From Saccharothrix ecbatanensis (GTDB lineage Bacteria > Actinomycetota > Actinomycetes > Mycobacteriales > Pseudonocardiaceae): a stretch of 64,000 nucleotides of DNA. The notes beneath the pieces were generated by a model that did no database searches, had not been told where the DNA came from, and saw only the letters and a program-made list of their open reading frames with translations. The position numbers and the translations under genes were made by a program. Shown piece by piece: positions 32,089-39,882 of this stretch (the first letter of the stretch is position 1; every line of letters starts with the position of its first letter). The stretch covers positions 9,424,001-9,488,000 of the forward strand of contig NZ_JACHMO010000001.1 of the NCBI RefSeq assembly GCF_014205015.1, in the 5' to 3' direction.

Positions 32089-32211
32089 GCGTGGTCGCGT
32101 CGGTCGTTCCGGTGCTCGTTTCGCGTCGGTCACGCTTTTTCGACCGACGCGAAACGAGCGGCGGAGCGGCCGACTTCCGGGCGACCACGCACGACCTGCC
32201 GGAGGCAGGTC
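32089..32211. repeat. Long nested inverted repeat plus hairpin after rocD
   Basis: Inner arms GCTCGTTTCGCGTCGGTC (32114-32131) and its exact complement (32142-32159) flank a 10-nt loop. Outward, GTCGG/CCGAC and GCGTGGTCGC/GCGACCACGC (32089-32098, 32181-32190) extend the same stem with mismatches and a 6-nt bulge, about 102 nt in all. A separate hairpin (GACCTGCC and complement, 32193-32211) starts at the rocD stop codon. It may end rocD transcription, but it is much longer than a terminator needs; a small non-autonomous element is an alternative. Confidence 0.85.
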
Positions 32212-33457
32212 AATCGGACACAGTGCCCAAGACCTCGCCAATTGCGTCGACACCGCGGTCCAACTCTTCGCGGGTGATCACGAGCGGGGGAGCGACGCGC
32301 AGGGTCGTGTCCTGGGTCTCCTTGCACAGCACGCCCAGCCCGGCCAGCGCCTCCGACGCCTCACGTCCGCGCGGCCCACCGGGCGCGATCTCGACGCCCG
32401 CCCACAGCCCGCGTCCGCGCACTTCGGCCACACCGTGCCCGATCAGCTCGCCGAGCCGTGCGTGCAGGTGGACGCCCAGCTCGCGGGACCGTTCCTGGAA
32501 CTCGCCGGTCGCCAGCAGCTTCACCACGGCCCGGCCGACCGCGCAGGCCAGCGGGTTGCCGCCGAACGTCGACCCGTGTTCACCGGGCCGCAGCACGCCC
32601 AGCACCGCACGGCTGCCGACCACCGCGGACACCGGCAGGATGCCGCCGCCCAGCGCCTTGCCCAACGTGTACAGGTCGGCCCGCACGCCGTCGTGGTCCA
32701 ACGCCAGCAGGTCGCCGGTGCGGCCGAGCCCGGACTGGATCTCGTCCGCGATCAGCAGCACGTTGTGCTCGTCGCACAGCGCCCGCGCGCCCGCCAGGTA
32801 CCCCGCCGGCGGCACGACCACGCCCGCCTCGCCCTGGATCGGCTCCAGCAGCACGGCCGCGGTCCGCTCGGTGATCGCGTCGCGCAGCGCGTCCAGCGAC
32901 CCGTACTCCACGACCTTGAAGCCCGGCGTGAACGGCCCGAAGTCGTTGCGGGCCACGTCGTCGGTGGAGAACGAGACGATCGTGGTGGTGCGGCCGTGGA
33001 AGTTCGACCCGGCGACGACGATCTCGGCCGTGCCGGACGGCACGCCCTTCACCCGGTACGCCCACTTGCGGGCCACCTTGATCGCCGACTCGACGGCCTC
33101 CGCGCCGGAGTTCATCGTCAGCACCATCTCGGTGCCGGTCAGCTCGGCGAGCTCGCGGCAGAACAGGCCGAACTGGTCGTGGTGGAACGCGCGGCTGGTC
33201 AGCGTGACGCGGCCCAGCTGCGCGATCGCGGCGGCCACCAGGTCCGGGTGCCGGTGGCCGAAGTTGAGCGAGGAGTAGCCGGACAGGAAGTCCAGGTACC
33301 GCCGGCCCTCGACATCGGTGACCCACGCGCCCTCGCCGTGCGAGATCACGATCGGCAGCGGGTGGTAGTTGTGCGTGCTCCATTCGTCGTCGAGCCCGAT
33401 GAACTGCCGGGAGGTCGGAGCGGCGTGCCCTGCGGTGAACGGAGCCGTGGCGGTCAT
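32210..33457 (-). CDS. rocD: Ornithine--oxo-acid transaminase
   Basis: It transfers the delta-amino group of ornithine to 2-oxoglutarate, giving glutamate semialdehyde, in arginine/ornithine breakdown. The 415-residue class III PLP aminotransferase shows NSGAEAVESAIK, SNFHGRTTTIVS, LLIADEIQSGLGRTG and the PLP lysine in YTLGKALGGG, followed by GSTFGGNPLA. The N-terminal THNYHPLPIV and YSSLNFGHRHP are typical of ornithine aminotransferase. ATG at 33457 lies 6 nt after a TAGCCT box (leaderless). No Lrp regulator or dimethylargininase gene is adjacent. Confidence 0.92.
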   Translation of the reverse strand: MTATAPFTAGHAAPTSRQFIGLDDEWSTHNYHPLPIVISHGEGAWVTDVEGRRYLDFLSGYSSLNFGHRHPDLVAAAIAQLGRVTLTSRAFHHDQFGLFCRELAELTGTEMVLTMNSGAEAVESAIKVARKWAYRVKGVPSGTAEIVVAGSNFHGRTTTIVSFSTDDVARNDFGPFTPGFKVVEYGSLDALRDAITERTAAVLLEPIQGEAGVVVPPAGYLAGARALCDEHNVLLIADEIQSGLGRTGDLLALDHDGVRADLYTLGKALGGGILPVSAVVGSRAVLGVLRPGEHGSTFGGNPLACAVGRAVVKLLATGEFQERSRELGVHLHARLGELIGHGVAEVRGRGLWAGVEIAPGGPRGREASEALAGLGVLCKETQDTTLRVAPPLVITREELDRGVDAIGEVLGTVSD

Positions 33458-33463
33458 GTCACC

Positions 33464-33469
33464 AGGCTA
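33464..33469 (-). promoter_or_regulatory. -10 box of rocD
   Basis: TAGCCT on the minus strand ends 6 nt before ATG 33457. Confidence 0.55.
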
Positions 33470-33586
33470 AAGGGCCTACGCCAGCGATTTCATCCGCCAA
33501 GTGTTGCGCGTCCGACGTCTTCATTGCGCAAATCACCGGCCCGGCGGCGATCCGTTGCGCAGTGGGCGAAGCCATGATCGTCCGGT

Positions 33587-33592
33587 TACCCT
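33587..33592 (+). promoter_or_regulatory. -10 box of the PPK2 gene
   Basis: TACCCT ends 6 nt before ATG 33599, with no ribosome binding site. Confidence 0.55.
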
Positions 33593-33598
33593 CCGACG

Positions 33599-34468
33599 AT
33601 GGCGAAGAAGTCCGCGCAGGTCCAGTCGATATCCGACGCGTTCCGGGTGCGCCCGGAGGACTTCGACCTGGCGAAGGTCGATCCGGCGGCCACGCCGGTC
33701 GGCCCGCAGTCGAAGGCCGAGGCCGCCGAGGACATGCCGAAGATCGGCGAGGAGCTGGACGGGCTCCAGGAGGCGCTGTACGCGGAGGGCACGGGCGGCA
33801 GCCGTCGGCGGGTGCTGCTGGTGCTCCAGGGCATGGACACCTCCGGCAAGGGCGGCACGATCCGGCACGTCGCCGGCCTCGTGAACCCGCAGGGCCTGCA
33901 CATCTCCTCGTTCAAGAAGCCGACCCGCGCGGAACTGCGGCACGAGTTCCTGTGGCGCATCCGCCGCCAGGTCCCGCTGCCCGGCTACATCGGCGTGTTC
34001 GACCGCTCGCACTACGAGGACGTGCTGGTCGCGCGGGTGGACAACCTCGTGCCGTCGACCGAGTGGCGCCGCCGGTACCGGCAGATCAACGCCTTCGAGA
34101 CCGAGTTGGCCGCGGAGGGCGTCACGACGATCAAGTGCTTCCTGCACATCTCGCCGGAACGCCAGCGGGAACGGCTCGTCGCCCGGCTGGAGGACCCGCT
34201 GAAGCGGTGGAAGTACAACCCGGCCGACCTAGAGGTGCGGGCCAAGTTCTCCCGGTACCAGCTGGCCTACCAGGACGCGCTGGCCAAGTGCTCGACGCCG
34301 GCCGCGCCGTGGTTCGCCGTGCCGTCGGACCGCAAGTGGTACCGGAACTGGGTGGTGGCCCGGCTGCTCCTGGAGACCCTGCGCGACCTCACGCCCACCT
34401 ACCCCGAGCCCTCGTACGATCCGGCCGTCGAGTTGGCACGGCTCCGGGAATCCGACCCGTTGCGCTAG
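33599..34468 (+). CDS. PPK2-family polyphosphate:nucleotide phosphotransferase
   Basis: It moves phosphate from polyphosphate to a nucleoside mono- or diphosphate in the cytoplasm. The 289-residue single-domain protein has Walker A at about 77-86 (QGMDTSGKGG), Walker B GVFDRSHYEDVLVARV, and the lid region HISPERQRERLVARLEDPLKRWKYNPADL. The SGKGG and DRSHYED motifs define PPK2. The chain fits the single-domain classes; AMP or ADP preference cannot be read with certainty. It is a single gene, probably leaderless. Confidence 0.92.
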   Translation: MAKKSAQVQSISDAFRVRPEDFDLAKVDPAATPVGPQSKAEAAEDMPKIGEELDGLQEALYAEGTGGSRRRVLLVLQGMDTSGKGGTIRHVAGLVNPQGLHISSFKKPTRAELRHEFLWRIRRQVPLPGYIGVFDRSHYEDVLVARVDNLVPSTEWRRRYRQINAFETELAAEGVTTIKCFLHISPERQRERLVARLEDPLKRWKYNPADLEVRAKFSRYQLAYQDALAKCSTPAAPWFAVPSDRKWYRNWVVARLLLETLRDLTPTYPEPSYDPAVELARLRESDPLR

Positions 34469-34555
34469 ACGCAATCTTCGTTGCGCCTCTTGCTTGTTCG
34501 CGGTGATCCACGCCACTGTGGGACTCGCCGCGGGCCGTTGGAGCGGAGGTTCGGT

Positions 34556-35692
34556 GTGGGTGTGGACAGGCGTCAATTCCTGGGGGCCGTTGGTGTGGGA
34601 GCGGGGTTGTTGATGACCGAGGGTGCCGCCCGAGCGGATCGGCCGGAGCACGGGCACAGGGCGGAGGTCCCCGTCTACCTGGGCACCTACACGTCCTGGG
34701 CGGGCGGTGGCGCGGGGATCGGGCTGGGCGTGTACGACGGCGCGACCGGGCGGCTGCGGGCCACCGGCGTGGTCGAGGGCGTGCCGAACCCGTCGTTCGT
34801 GATCGTCGAGGGCCGCCGGCTGTACGCGGTGAACGAGCAGTCCGACGGTGGGGTGACCGCGCTGGAGATCGGCGCGGACGGCGTGCCGAAGGTGATCAAC
34901 ACCCGGAGCACGGGCGGCGCCGACCCATGCCACCTGGCGTTGCACCGGGGTTTCGTCCTGTCGGCGAACTACAGCTCCGGCAGCGTGTCCGTGCACCCGG
35001 TGCGGCCCGACGGTGGCCTGGGCGAGCGCACGGACCTCGTCGTGCACGAGGGCGCCGGGCCGGACCCGGCGCGGCAGGAGGGGCCGCACGCACACCAGGT
35101 GCTGCCCGACCCGGCCGGCGAGTTCGTGCTGGCGGTCGACCTGGGCACCGACTCGGTCTACAGCTACCGGCTGGGCGACGACGGCAAGCTGACGCCGGTC
35201 GCCACGGCCCGCCTGCACGCGGGAGCCGGGCCGCGACACCTCGCGTTCCACCCGTCCGGGAAGTTCGCGTACATCGCCAACGAGTTGGACTCCACGATCG
35301 TGGTGGCGGCCTACGACGACGGGGTGCTCACGCCCGGCCAGAAGGTGAGCACACTCCCCGCCGGCACGCCGACCACGCCGCCCAACTACCCGGCCGAGAT
35401 CCTGGTGTCTCCGGACGGACGGCACGTCTACCTGTCCAACCGGGGTCACGACAGCGTGGCCGTGTTCGCCGTCGAACGCGGCGGGGCGGAGCTGCGGCTG
35501 GTCGAGGCGACGCCGGTGGGCGGCAAGTTCCCCCGGCACATCACGCTCGACAGGTCCGGTCGGTTCCTGCTCGCGGCCAACCAGAACTCCAACAACATCA
35601 CCACGTTCGCGGTGGACCGCGCCACCGGGAAGCTGCGCCAGGTCGGCGACTTCGCCTCGCCGATCCCGGTGTGTGTCGCCCTGAAGGGTTAA
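34556..35692 (+). CDS. Secreted lactonase-family beta-propeller protein
   Basis: The 378-residue protein has a twin-arginine signal (DRRQFLGAVGVGAGLL, cleavage near ARA). A seven-bladed propeller of the 6-phosphogluconolactonase/PF10282 family follows: YLGTYTSWAGG, NPSFVIVEGRRLYAVNE, GPHAHQVLPDP, GAGPRHLAFHPSGKFAYIANE, VSPDGRHVYLSNRGHDSVAVF and FPRHITLDRSGRFLLAANQNSN. Export makes a role in the cytosolic pentose pathway unlikely; it may act on extracellular lactones. GTG at 34556 has GGAGGT upstream; GTG 34562 is the alternative. Confidence 0.87.
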   Translation: MGVDRRQFLGAVGVGAGLLMTEGAARADRPEHGHRAEVPVYLGTYTSWAGGGAGIGLGVYDGATGRLRATGVVEGVPNPSFVIVEGRRLYAVNEQSDGGVTALEIGADGVPKVINTRSTGGADPCHLALHRGFVLSANYSSGSVSVHPVRPDGGLGERTDLVVHEGAGPDPARQEGPHAHQVLPDPAGEFVLAVDLGTDSVYSYRLGDDGKLTPVATARLHAGAGPRHLAFHPSGKFAYIANELDSTIVVAAYDDGVLTPGQKVSTLPAGTPTTPPNYPAEILVSPDGRHVYLSNRGHDSVAVFAVERGGAELRLVEATPVGGKFPRHITLDRSGRFLLAANQNSNNITTFAVDRATGKLRQVGDFASPIPVCVALKG

Positions 35693-35749
35693 ACCCCGAC
35701 GGGTCAACTTCTCCCGGCCGCACTGTCCACAGTGGTACGTCAATGGGTC

Positions 35750-36490
35750 ATGAACCTCATCTCGATCGCCATGGTGATGGCCTTGACCCCAGCCCCGGTC
35801 GCGCCGGAGCTCGTCGCGTTGGGTGACTCCTACGCGGCGGGCACCGGAGCGGGCAACGAGGCTTCCGACTCCTGCCGGCAGAGCCCGCACGCCTTCCCCC
35901 GGCTGTGGGCCGAACGCAACAGCGCGTCGTTGGTGCTGGCCGCCTGCGCCGGGGCGCGAACGGCGGATGTGGCCCGGCAGGCCGAGCGCATCAAGCCGTC
36001 CGCCACGTTGGTCACCATCACGGCCGGCGGCAACGACGCTGGATTCGCGGACGTCATGACGACCTGCACCACGGGCGATGACGAGGAGTGCGTGCAGCGG
36101 GTCGGCACCGCCGAGACGTTCATCCGGGACGAGTTGCCCGGCCGGTTGGACGCGCTGTACGGCGAGGTGGACAAGCGGACGTCGGCCAAGGTCGTCGTGC
36201 TGGGCTACCCGCGGCTGTTCTCGCACAGCGAGTTGTGCCTGATGAGCGAGCCGAAGCGGAACGCGATCAACCGGGCGGCCGACGTGATGGCCGAGGTCAC
36301 GGCGGCGCGGGCCGAGGCGGCCGGGTTCGGGTTCGCCGACGTGCGGCGGACGTTCGACGGGCACGGCGTGTGCTCCGGCGACGCGTGGGTGAACGGCCTG
36401 GTGCTGATCCCCATCGACCGGTCGTACCACCCGAACCGGGCCGGCCACGAGCGCGGCTACCTCCCGGCCTTGACGACAGCGGCTTCGTAA
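35750..36490 (+). CDS. Secreted SGNH/GDSL hydrolase
   Basis: The 246-residue protein has a short N-terminal signal (NLISIAMVMALTPAPVAPE). The SGNH blocks are complete: GDSYAAG (nucleophile Ser), the oxyanion Asn in ITAGGNDAGF, and the Asp/His pair in SYHPNRAGH. Six cysteines fit disulfides outside the cell, as in actinomycete esterases of the Rv0518 and Streptomyces scabies types. It probably cleaves lipid or carbohydrate esters. ATG at 35750 begins the signal sequence. Its end overlaps the operator-like repeat of the ArsR gene. Confidence 0.85.
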   Translation: MNLISIAMVMALTPAPVAPELVALGDSYAAGTGAGNEASDSCRQSPHAFPRLWAERNSASLVLAACAGARTADVARQAERIKPSATLVTITAGGNDAGFADVMTTCTTGDDEECVQRVGTAETFIRDELPGRLDALYGEVDKRTSAKVVVLGYPRLFSHSELCLMSEPKRNAINRAADVMAEVTAARAEAAGFGFADVRRTFDGHGVCSGDAWVNGLVLIPIDRSYHPNRAGHERGYLPALTTAAS

Positions 36491-36502
36491 GTGCAGACTT
36501 AC
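36487..36502. promoter_or_regulatory. Inverted repeat at the ArsR gene start
   Basis: GTAAGT-GCAG-ACTTAC spans the stop codon of the SGNH gene and ends 5 nt before GTG 36508. It is well placed for autoregulation by the ArsR-type protein. A third half-site, ACTTACC, lies inside the gene at 36514-36520. Confidence 0.6.
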
Positions 36503-36507
36503 CGTTC

Positions 36508-36810
36508 GTGGGCACTTACCAAGCGATGGCGGCGTTGGGCGACCCGACCCGGAGGCTGATCTTCGAACGACTCGTCGCCGGGCCGCTCGCGGTCGGCGAA
36601 CTGGCCGCCGAGCTGCCGGTGAGCAGGCCCGCGGTGTCCCAGCACCTCAAGGTGCTCAAGCAGGCGCGACTCGTGCGTGACGACGCGGTCGGCACCCGGC
36701 GGGTCTACCGGGTCGACCCGGTGGGCGTGCGCGCGCTGCGGGACTACTTCGACGATCTGTGGGGCAAGGCGCTCGACGCTTTCGCCCAAGCCGTGGAGGA
36801 GGAGCAATGA
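36508..36810 (+). CDS. ArsR-family winged-helix regulator
   Basis: A 100-residue repressor with the ArsR/SmtB DNA-binding core (ALGDPTRRLIFERLVAGPLAVGELAAELPVSRPAVSQHLKVLKQARLV). There is no CVC or other metal-binding cysteine motif, so it is of the non-metal subgroup usually paired with an SRPBCC gene. GTG 36508 is chosen because the frame runs into the operator upstream. The stop codon overlaps the start of the next gene (ATGA). Confidence 0.9.
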   Translation: MGTYQAMAALGDPTRRLIFERLVAGPLAVGELAAELPVSRPAVSQHLKVLKQARLVRDDAVGTRRVYRVDPVGVRALRDYFDDLWGKALDAFAQAVEEEQ

Positions 36811-37262
36811 CGGAAGAAGTCCGCCGGTCGGTCACCGTGGCCGCATCACCGGAGCGCGCGTTCGAGGTGTTCACCGCGAAGTTCGCCACCTGGTGGCCGC
36901 CGACCCACCGCATCGGCGCGACCGACATCGCCGACGTGGTCGTGGAGCCGCACGAGGGCGGCCGGTGGTTCGAGCGCGGGGTGGACGGCGCCGAGTGCGA
37001 TTGGGGCGCCGTGCTGGCCTACGAACCGCCCGACAGGCTCCTGCTGTCGTGGCACCTCGACGGGACGTGGTCGTACGACCCGGACCCGGAGCGCGCCAGC
37101 GAGGTCGAGGTCACGTTCACCGCGGTCGACGCCGGGACGCTCGTCGAGCTGGTGCACCGCGGCTTCGACCGGCACGCCACCCCGCCCGGCCAGGTCATGG
37201 CGCGCGTCTCGGGCGAGGGCGGCTGGGGCCACATCCTGGACCGCTTCGCCACGACCGTGTGA
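36807..37262 (+). CDS. SRPBCC (AHA1-like) domain protein
   Basis: The 151-residue helix-grip-fold protein starts RRSVTVAASPERAFEVFTAKFATWWPP and contains EGGRWFERGVDGAECDWGAVLAYEPPDRLLLSWHL and a final helix with GWGHILDRF. These match the activator-of-Hsp90-ATPase/START-like family that binds small hydrophobic ligands. It overlaps the ArsR gene by 4 bp, a pairing common in actinobacteria. The ligand is unknown; the ArsR protein probably controls both. Confidence 0.9.
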   Translation: MTEEVRRSVTVAASPERAFEVFTAKFATWWPPTHRIGATDIADVVVEPHEGGRWFERGVDGAECDWGAVLAYEPPDRLLLSWHLDGTWSYDPDPERASEVEVTFTAVDAGTLVELVHRGFDRHATPPGQVMARVSGEGGWGHILDRFATTV

Positions 37263-37335
37263 CCGGTCGGCAGTGGCTTGACCGGGTGGCATAACCGGTT
37301 GGCGTCGGCGGCGGCCCATTGACCATGATGCGGGC

Positions 37336-38130
37336 GTGAAACCCACCGTCGGGCTGCGTCAGGTCGCCGCCACCCGCTATGTCACGCCCTTCCGGGAGGG
37401 CGGCTCCCTGCCGGGGCTGATCGAAGCCGACGACCTCGGCATGTACGTCGTCAAGTTCCGCGGCGCGGGCCAGGGCGTGAAGGCGCTGATCGCCGAGATC
37501 GTGGTCGGCGAACTGGCCCGCCGCCTCGGCTTCCGGGTGCCCGAGATCGTCCTGGTCGACCTGGACCCGGAGCTGGGCCGTTCCGAGCCCGACCAGGAGG
37601 TGCAGGAGCTGCTGAAGGCCAGCGGCGGGCTCAACCTGGGGCTGGACTACCTGCCCGGCTCGTTCGACTACAACCCGGTGGTGCGCGAGCCCGGCGCCGA
37701 CCTCGCCACCCGGCTGCTGTGGCTGGACGCGCTCACGCTCAACGTGGACCGCAGCTGGCGCAACCCGAACACCCTGCTGTGGCACCGGGAGCTGTGGCTG
37801 ATCGACCACGGCGCGTCGCTGTACTTCCACCACTCCTGGCGGCCCGACCGGTTCCCGGCGGCGACCTACCGGTTCGACGTGGCCGACCACCTGATGCTGC
37901 CGTTCACCGGCGCCATGGCCGAGGTGGACGCCGAGCTGACCGCCCTCGTCACGCCCGAGCTGGTGCGGGAGGTGCTGGCGCTGGTGCCGGACCCGTGGCT
38001 GGAGCAGGACGAGGCGTTCGGCACACCGCAGGCCGTGCGCGAGGCGTACGAGTCGTTCTTCACCGCCCGCCTGGCCGCGCCGCGGACCTGGGTCGACGCA
38101 CTGGAGGCCGCTCGTGCCGCACGTGTTTGA
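37336..38130 (+). CDS. HipA-like kinase-fold protein
   Basis: This 264-residue protein resembles the C-terminal lobes of HipA: VKFRGAGQGVKALIAEIVVGELARRLGFRVPEIVLVD (nucleotide-binding side), LLWLDALTLNVDRSWRNPNTLLWHRELWLIDHGASLYFHH (catalytic Asp/Asn loop and D-H-G metal motif). It lacks the N-terminal HipA domain and no HipB antitoxin precedes it. GTG at 37336 follows a CATGAT box by 6 nt. It overlaps the DUF3037 gene by 17 bp; the two form a conserved actinobacterial pair of unknown role. Confidence 0.82.
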   Translation: MKPTVGLRQVAATRYVTPFREGGSLPGLIEADDLGMYVVKFRGAGQGVKALIAEIVVGELARRLGFRVPEIVLVDLDPELGRSEPDQEVQELLKASGGLNLGLDYLPGSFDYNPVVREPGADLATRLLWLDALTLNVDRSWRNPNTLLWHRELWLIDHGASLYFHHSWRPDRFPAATYRFDVADHLMLPFTGAMAEVDAELTALVTPELVREVLALVPDPWLEQDEAFGTPQAVREAYESFFTARLAAPRTWVDALEAARAARV

Positions 38131-38503
38131 GTACGCCGTGCTGCGCGCCGTGCCGCGGCAGGAACGTGGCGAGTTCGTGAACGTCGGGGTGTTGGTCTAC
38201 TGCTCGGCGCTGAACTTCCTCGGCGCACGCGTGCACGTGGACGAGCAGCGGTTGCTGACGTTGGACCCGTTCCTGGACGTGGAGGTGTTGCGGGCCAGCC
38301 TGGAGCACTTGGGACTGTCGTGCGACGGCGTGCCCAATGCCGGTCCGGTGTCGCGCACGTCGGCCGGACAGCGGTTCCGCTGGCTCACCGCGCCGCGCAG
38401 CACGATCATCCAGACATCCCCCGCTCACACCGGCCTGACCGACGACCCGGAGGCCGAGTTGGACCGCCTGCTGGCGTCCCTCGTGCTGCCACCCGACCAC
38501 TAG
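38114..38503 (+). CDS. DUF3037 protein
   Basis: A 129-residue DUF3037 protein: VFEYAVLRAVPRQERGEFVNVGVLVYCSALNFLGARV, then the helical LRASLEHLGLSCDG and RFRWLTAPRSTIIQTSPAHTGLTDDPEAELDRLLASLV. No catalytic residues are known. GTG at 38114 lies inside the HipA-like gene, with GGAGGC upstream, indicating translational coupling. It is a likely partner or regulator of the HipA-like protein. Confidence 0.88.
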   Translation: MPHVFEYAVLRAVPRQERGEFVNVGVLVYCSALNFLGARVHVDEQRLLTLDPFLDVEVLRASLEHLGLSCDGVPNAGPVSRTSAGQRFRWLTAPRSTIIQTSPAHTGLTDDPEAELDRLLASLVLPPDH

Positions 38504-38574
38504 GGTGGCAACCTCTCGGAGCGCACCGCGTCTTTAGGTGCGAGCAGTGACCGACACACGGACGGGGTCGCTTG

Positions 38575-39714
38575 ATGAGCGCCGGATACCAGCAGGGCGG
38601 GTATCAGCAGGGCGGATACCGCCAGGGTGGGCAACCGCGGCAGCGCGGTCCACAGCAGCGTGGTCCCCAACAGGCCGGCAACCGCCAGGGCGGTTACCAG
38701 CAGGGCGGGCACCAGCAGCAACCCGCGTACCAACAGCCTGGAGGACGTCCGGTGCCCAAGCGCCGCAAGCCGAGATTCCGCCGGATCATCGGCATCGTCC
38801 TCGTGCTGCTGCTGGCCTTCTCGATCGGCATGTGGTTCTACGTCGATTCTTCGTTGCGCCGGATCGACGCGCTGGCCGACTACCCGGACCGGCCGGCGGA
38901 CACGCCGGGCACCAACTGGCTGCTGGTCGGGTCGGACGCGCGGGACGACCTGAGCGAGGAGCAGAAGGCTCAACTGTCCACAGGGGACGCGGGCGGTCGG
39001 CGCACGGACACCATCATGCTGCTGCACATCCCGGAGGGCTCCGGGAAGTCCACATTGGTGAGCATCCCTCGTGACTCCTATGTGGGCATTCCGGGCAACG
39101 GCCAGAACAAGATCAACGCGGCGTTCGCGTTCGGCGGGCCGTCGCTGCTGGTGCAGACGGTCGAGGGCGCCACGGGCATCCACATCGACCACTACATGGA
39201 GATCGGCTTCGGCGGCTTCGCCGGGATCGTGGACGCGGTCGGCGGCGTGGACATGTGCATCGACGAGCCGATGCAGGACCCGTTGGCCGGTCTCGACCTC
39301 CAGCCGGGCTGCCAGGAGTTGGACGGCACGCAGGCGCTGGGCTTCGTCCGGTCGCGGGCGTTCGCCACGGCCGACCTCCAGCGGGTGGAGAACCAGCGCA
39401 AGTTCCTCGCCGCGCTGTCGGACAAGGCGACGAGCTTCGGCACGCTGGCCAACCCGTTCCGCGCCTTCCCGCTGCTGTTCGCGAGCACCGACTCCATCTC
39501 GGTGAACTCCGACGACCACCTGCACCACCTGGCCGGCATGGCGTTCGCCATGGGCGGCGGAGTGGACACGGTCACCGTGCCGGTGGGCGGCACGCCGACC
39601 GTGGCGGGCGCCGGGTCCGTCGTGACTTGGGACAAGGAGAAGGCGCTGGCCCTCTTCGGCGCGCTGGAGCAGGACAAGCCCGTCCCCGCCGACCTCCTCC
39701 CGGCCCCGAAGTAG
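38575..39714 (+). CDS. LytR-CpsA-Psr (LCP) family protein
   Basis: LCP enzymes attach glycopolymers (teichoic acid, arabinogalactan or capsule) to peptidoglycan at the outer membrane face. The 379-residue protein has a cytoplasmic N-terminal tail of about 60 residues, rich in Gln and Gly with repeats such as YQQGG. One membrane helix follows (about 67-88, IIGIVLVLLLAFSIGMWFYV), then the LCP domain with LLVGSDAR, RTDTIMLLHIP, LVSIPRDSYV, KINAAFAFGGP, DHYMEIGFGGFAGIVDAVGGVD and GFVRSR. ATG at 38575 directly follows an in-frame TTG. Confidence 0.92.
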   Translation: MSAGYQQGGYQQGGYRQGGQPRQRGPQQRGPQQAGNRQGGYQQGGHQQQPAYQQPGGRPVPKRRKPRFRRIIGIVLVLLLAFSIGMWFYVDSSLRRIDALADYPDRPADTPGTNWLLVGSDARDDLSEEQKAQLSTGDAGGRRTDTIMLLHIPEGSGKSTLVSIPRDSYVGIPGNGQNKINAAFAFGGPSLLVQTVEGATGIHIDHYMEIGFGGFAGIVDAVGGVDMCIDEPMQDPLAGLDLQPGCQELDGTQALGFVRSRAFATADLQRVENQRKFLAALSDKATSFGTLANPFRAFPLLFASTDSISVNSDDHLHHLAGMAFAMGGGVDTVTVPVGGTPTVAGAGSVVTWDKEKALALFGALEQDKPVPADLLPAPK

Positions 39715-39758
39715 CCCTCACACCCTGACCACCACGCACACGCTGATCACCAACGCAA

Positions 39759-39790
39759 CGGGCCGCCGGGCACCCCGCCCCGGCGGCCCG
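39759..39790 (+). terminator. Terminator hairpin of the LCP gene
   Basis: CGGGCCGCCGGG and its exact complement form a 12-bp stem with an 8-nt loop, 45 bp after the LCP stop codon and just before the 22-bp-period repeat array. Confidence 0.7.
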
Positions 39791-39798
39791 CTCCGCGT

Positions 39799-39882
39799 GA
39801 GTCCTACGTTCAGAACGCGCGAGTCCTACGTTCAGGACCACCGTGTCCTACGTTCAGGACCCCTGAATTCAACGCTCAGGAC
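39799..39882. repeat. Tandem array of an 18-bp unit, exact 22-bp period (locus 1)
   Basis: Four units start at 39799, 39821, 39843 and 39865. The first three follow GAGTCCTACGTTCAGGAC (one to two mismatches). The fourth is the variant GAATTCAACGCTCAGGAC, identical at 14 of 18 positions. Units are separated by 4 nt. The array lies between the convergent LCP gene and the gene ending at 39876, and its last unit contains that gene's stop codon. The same units recur at 58423-58579. Confidence 0.95.

Noticed and set aside
13459..38980. Possible over-represented word close to GTCCACTGTGGAC (about 13459, 35721, 38975)
   Set aside because: Only a few partial matches were noticed by eye and no count against expectation could be made.
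39799..39882. CRISPR-like array
   Set aside because: The spacers are only 4 nt, the units come in two variants, and there are no cas genes. It is an intergenic repeat, not CRISPR.
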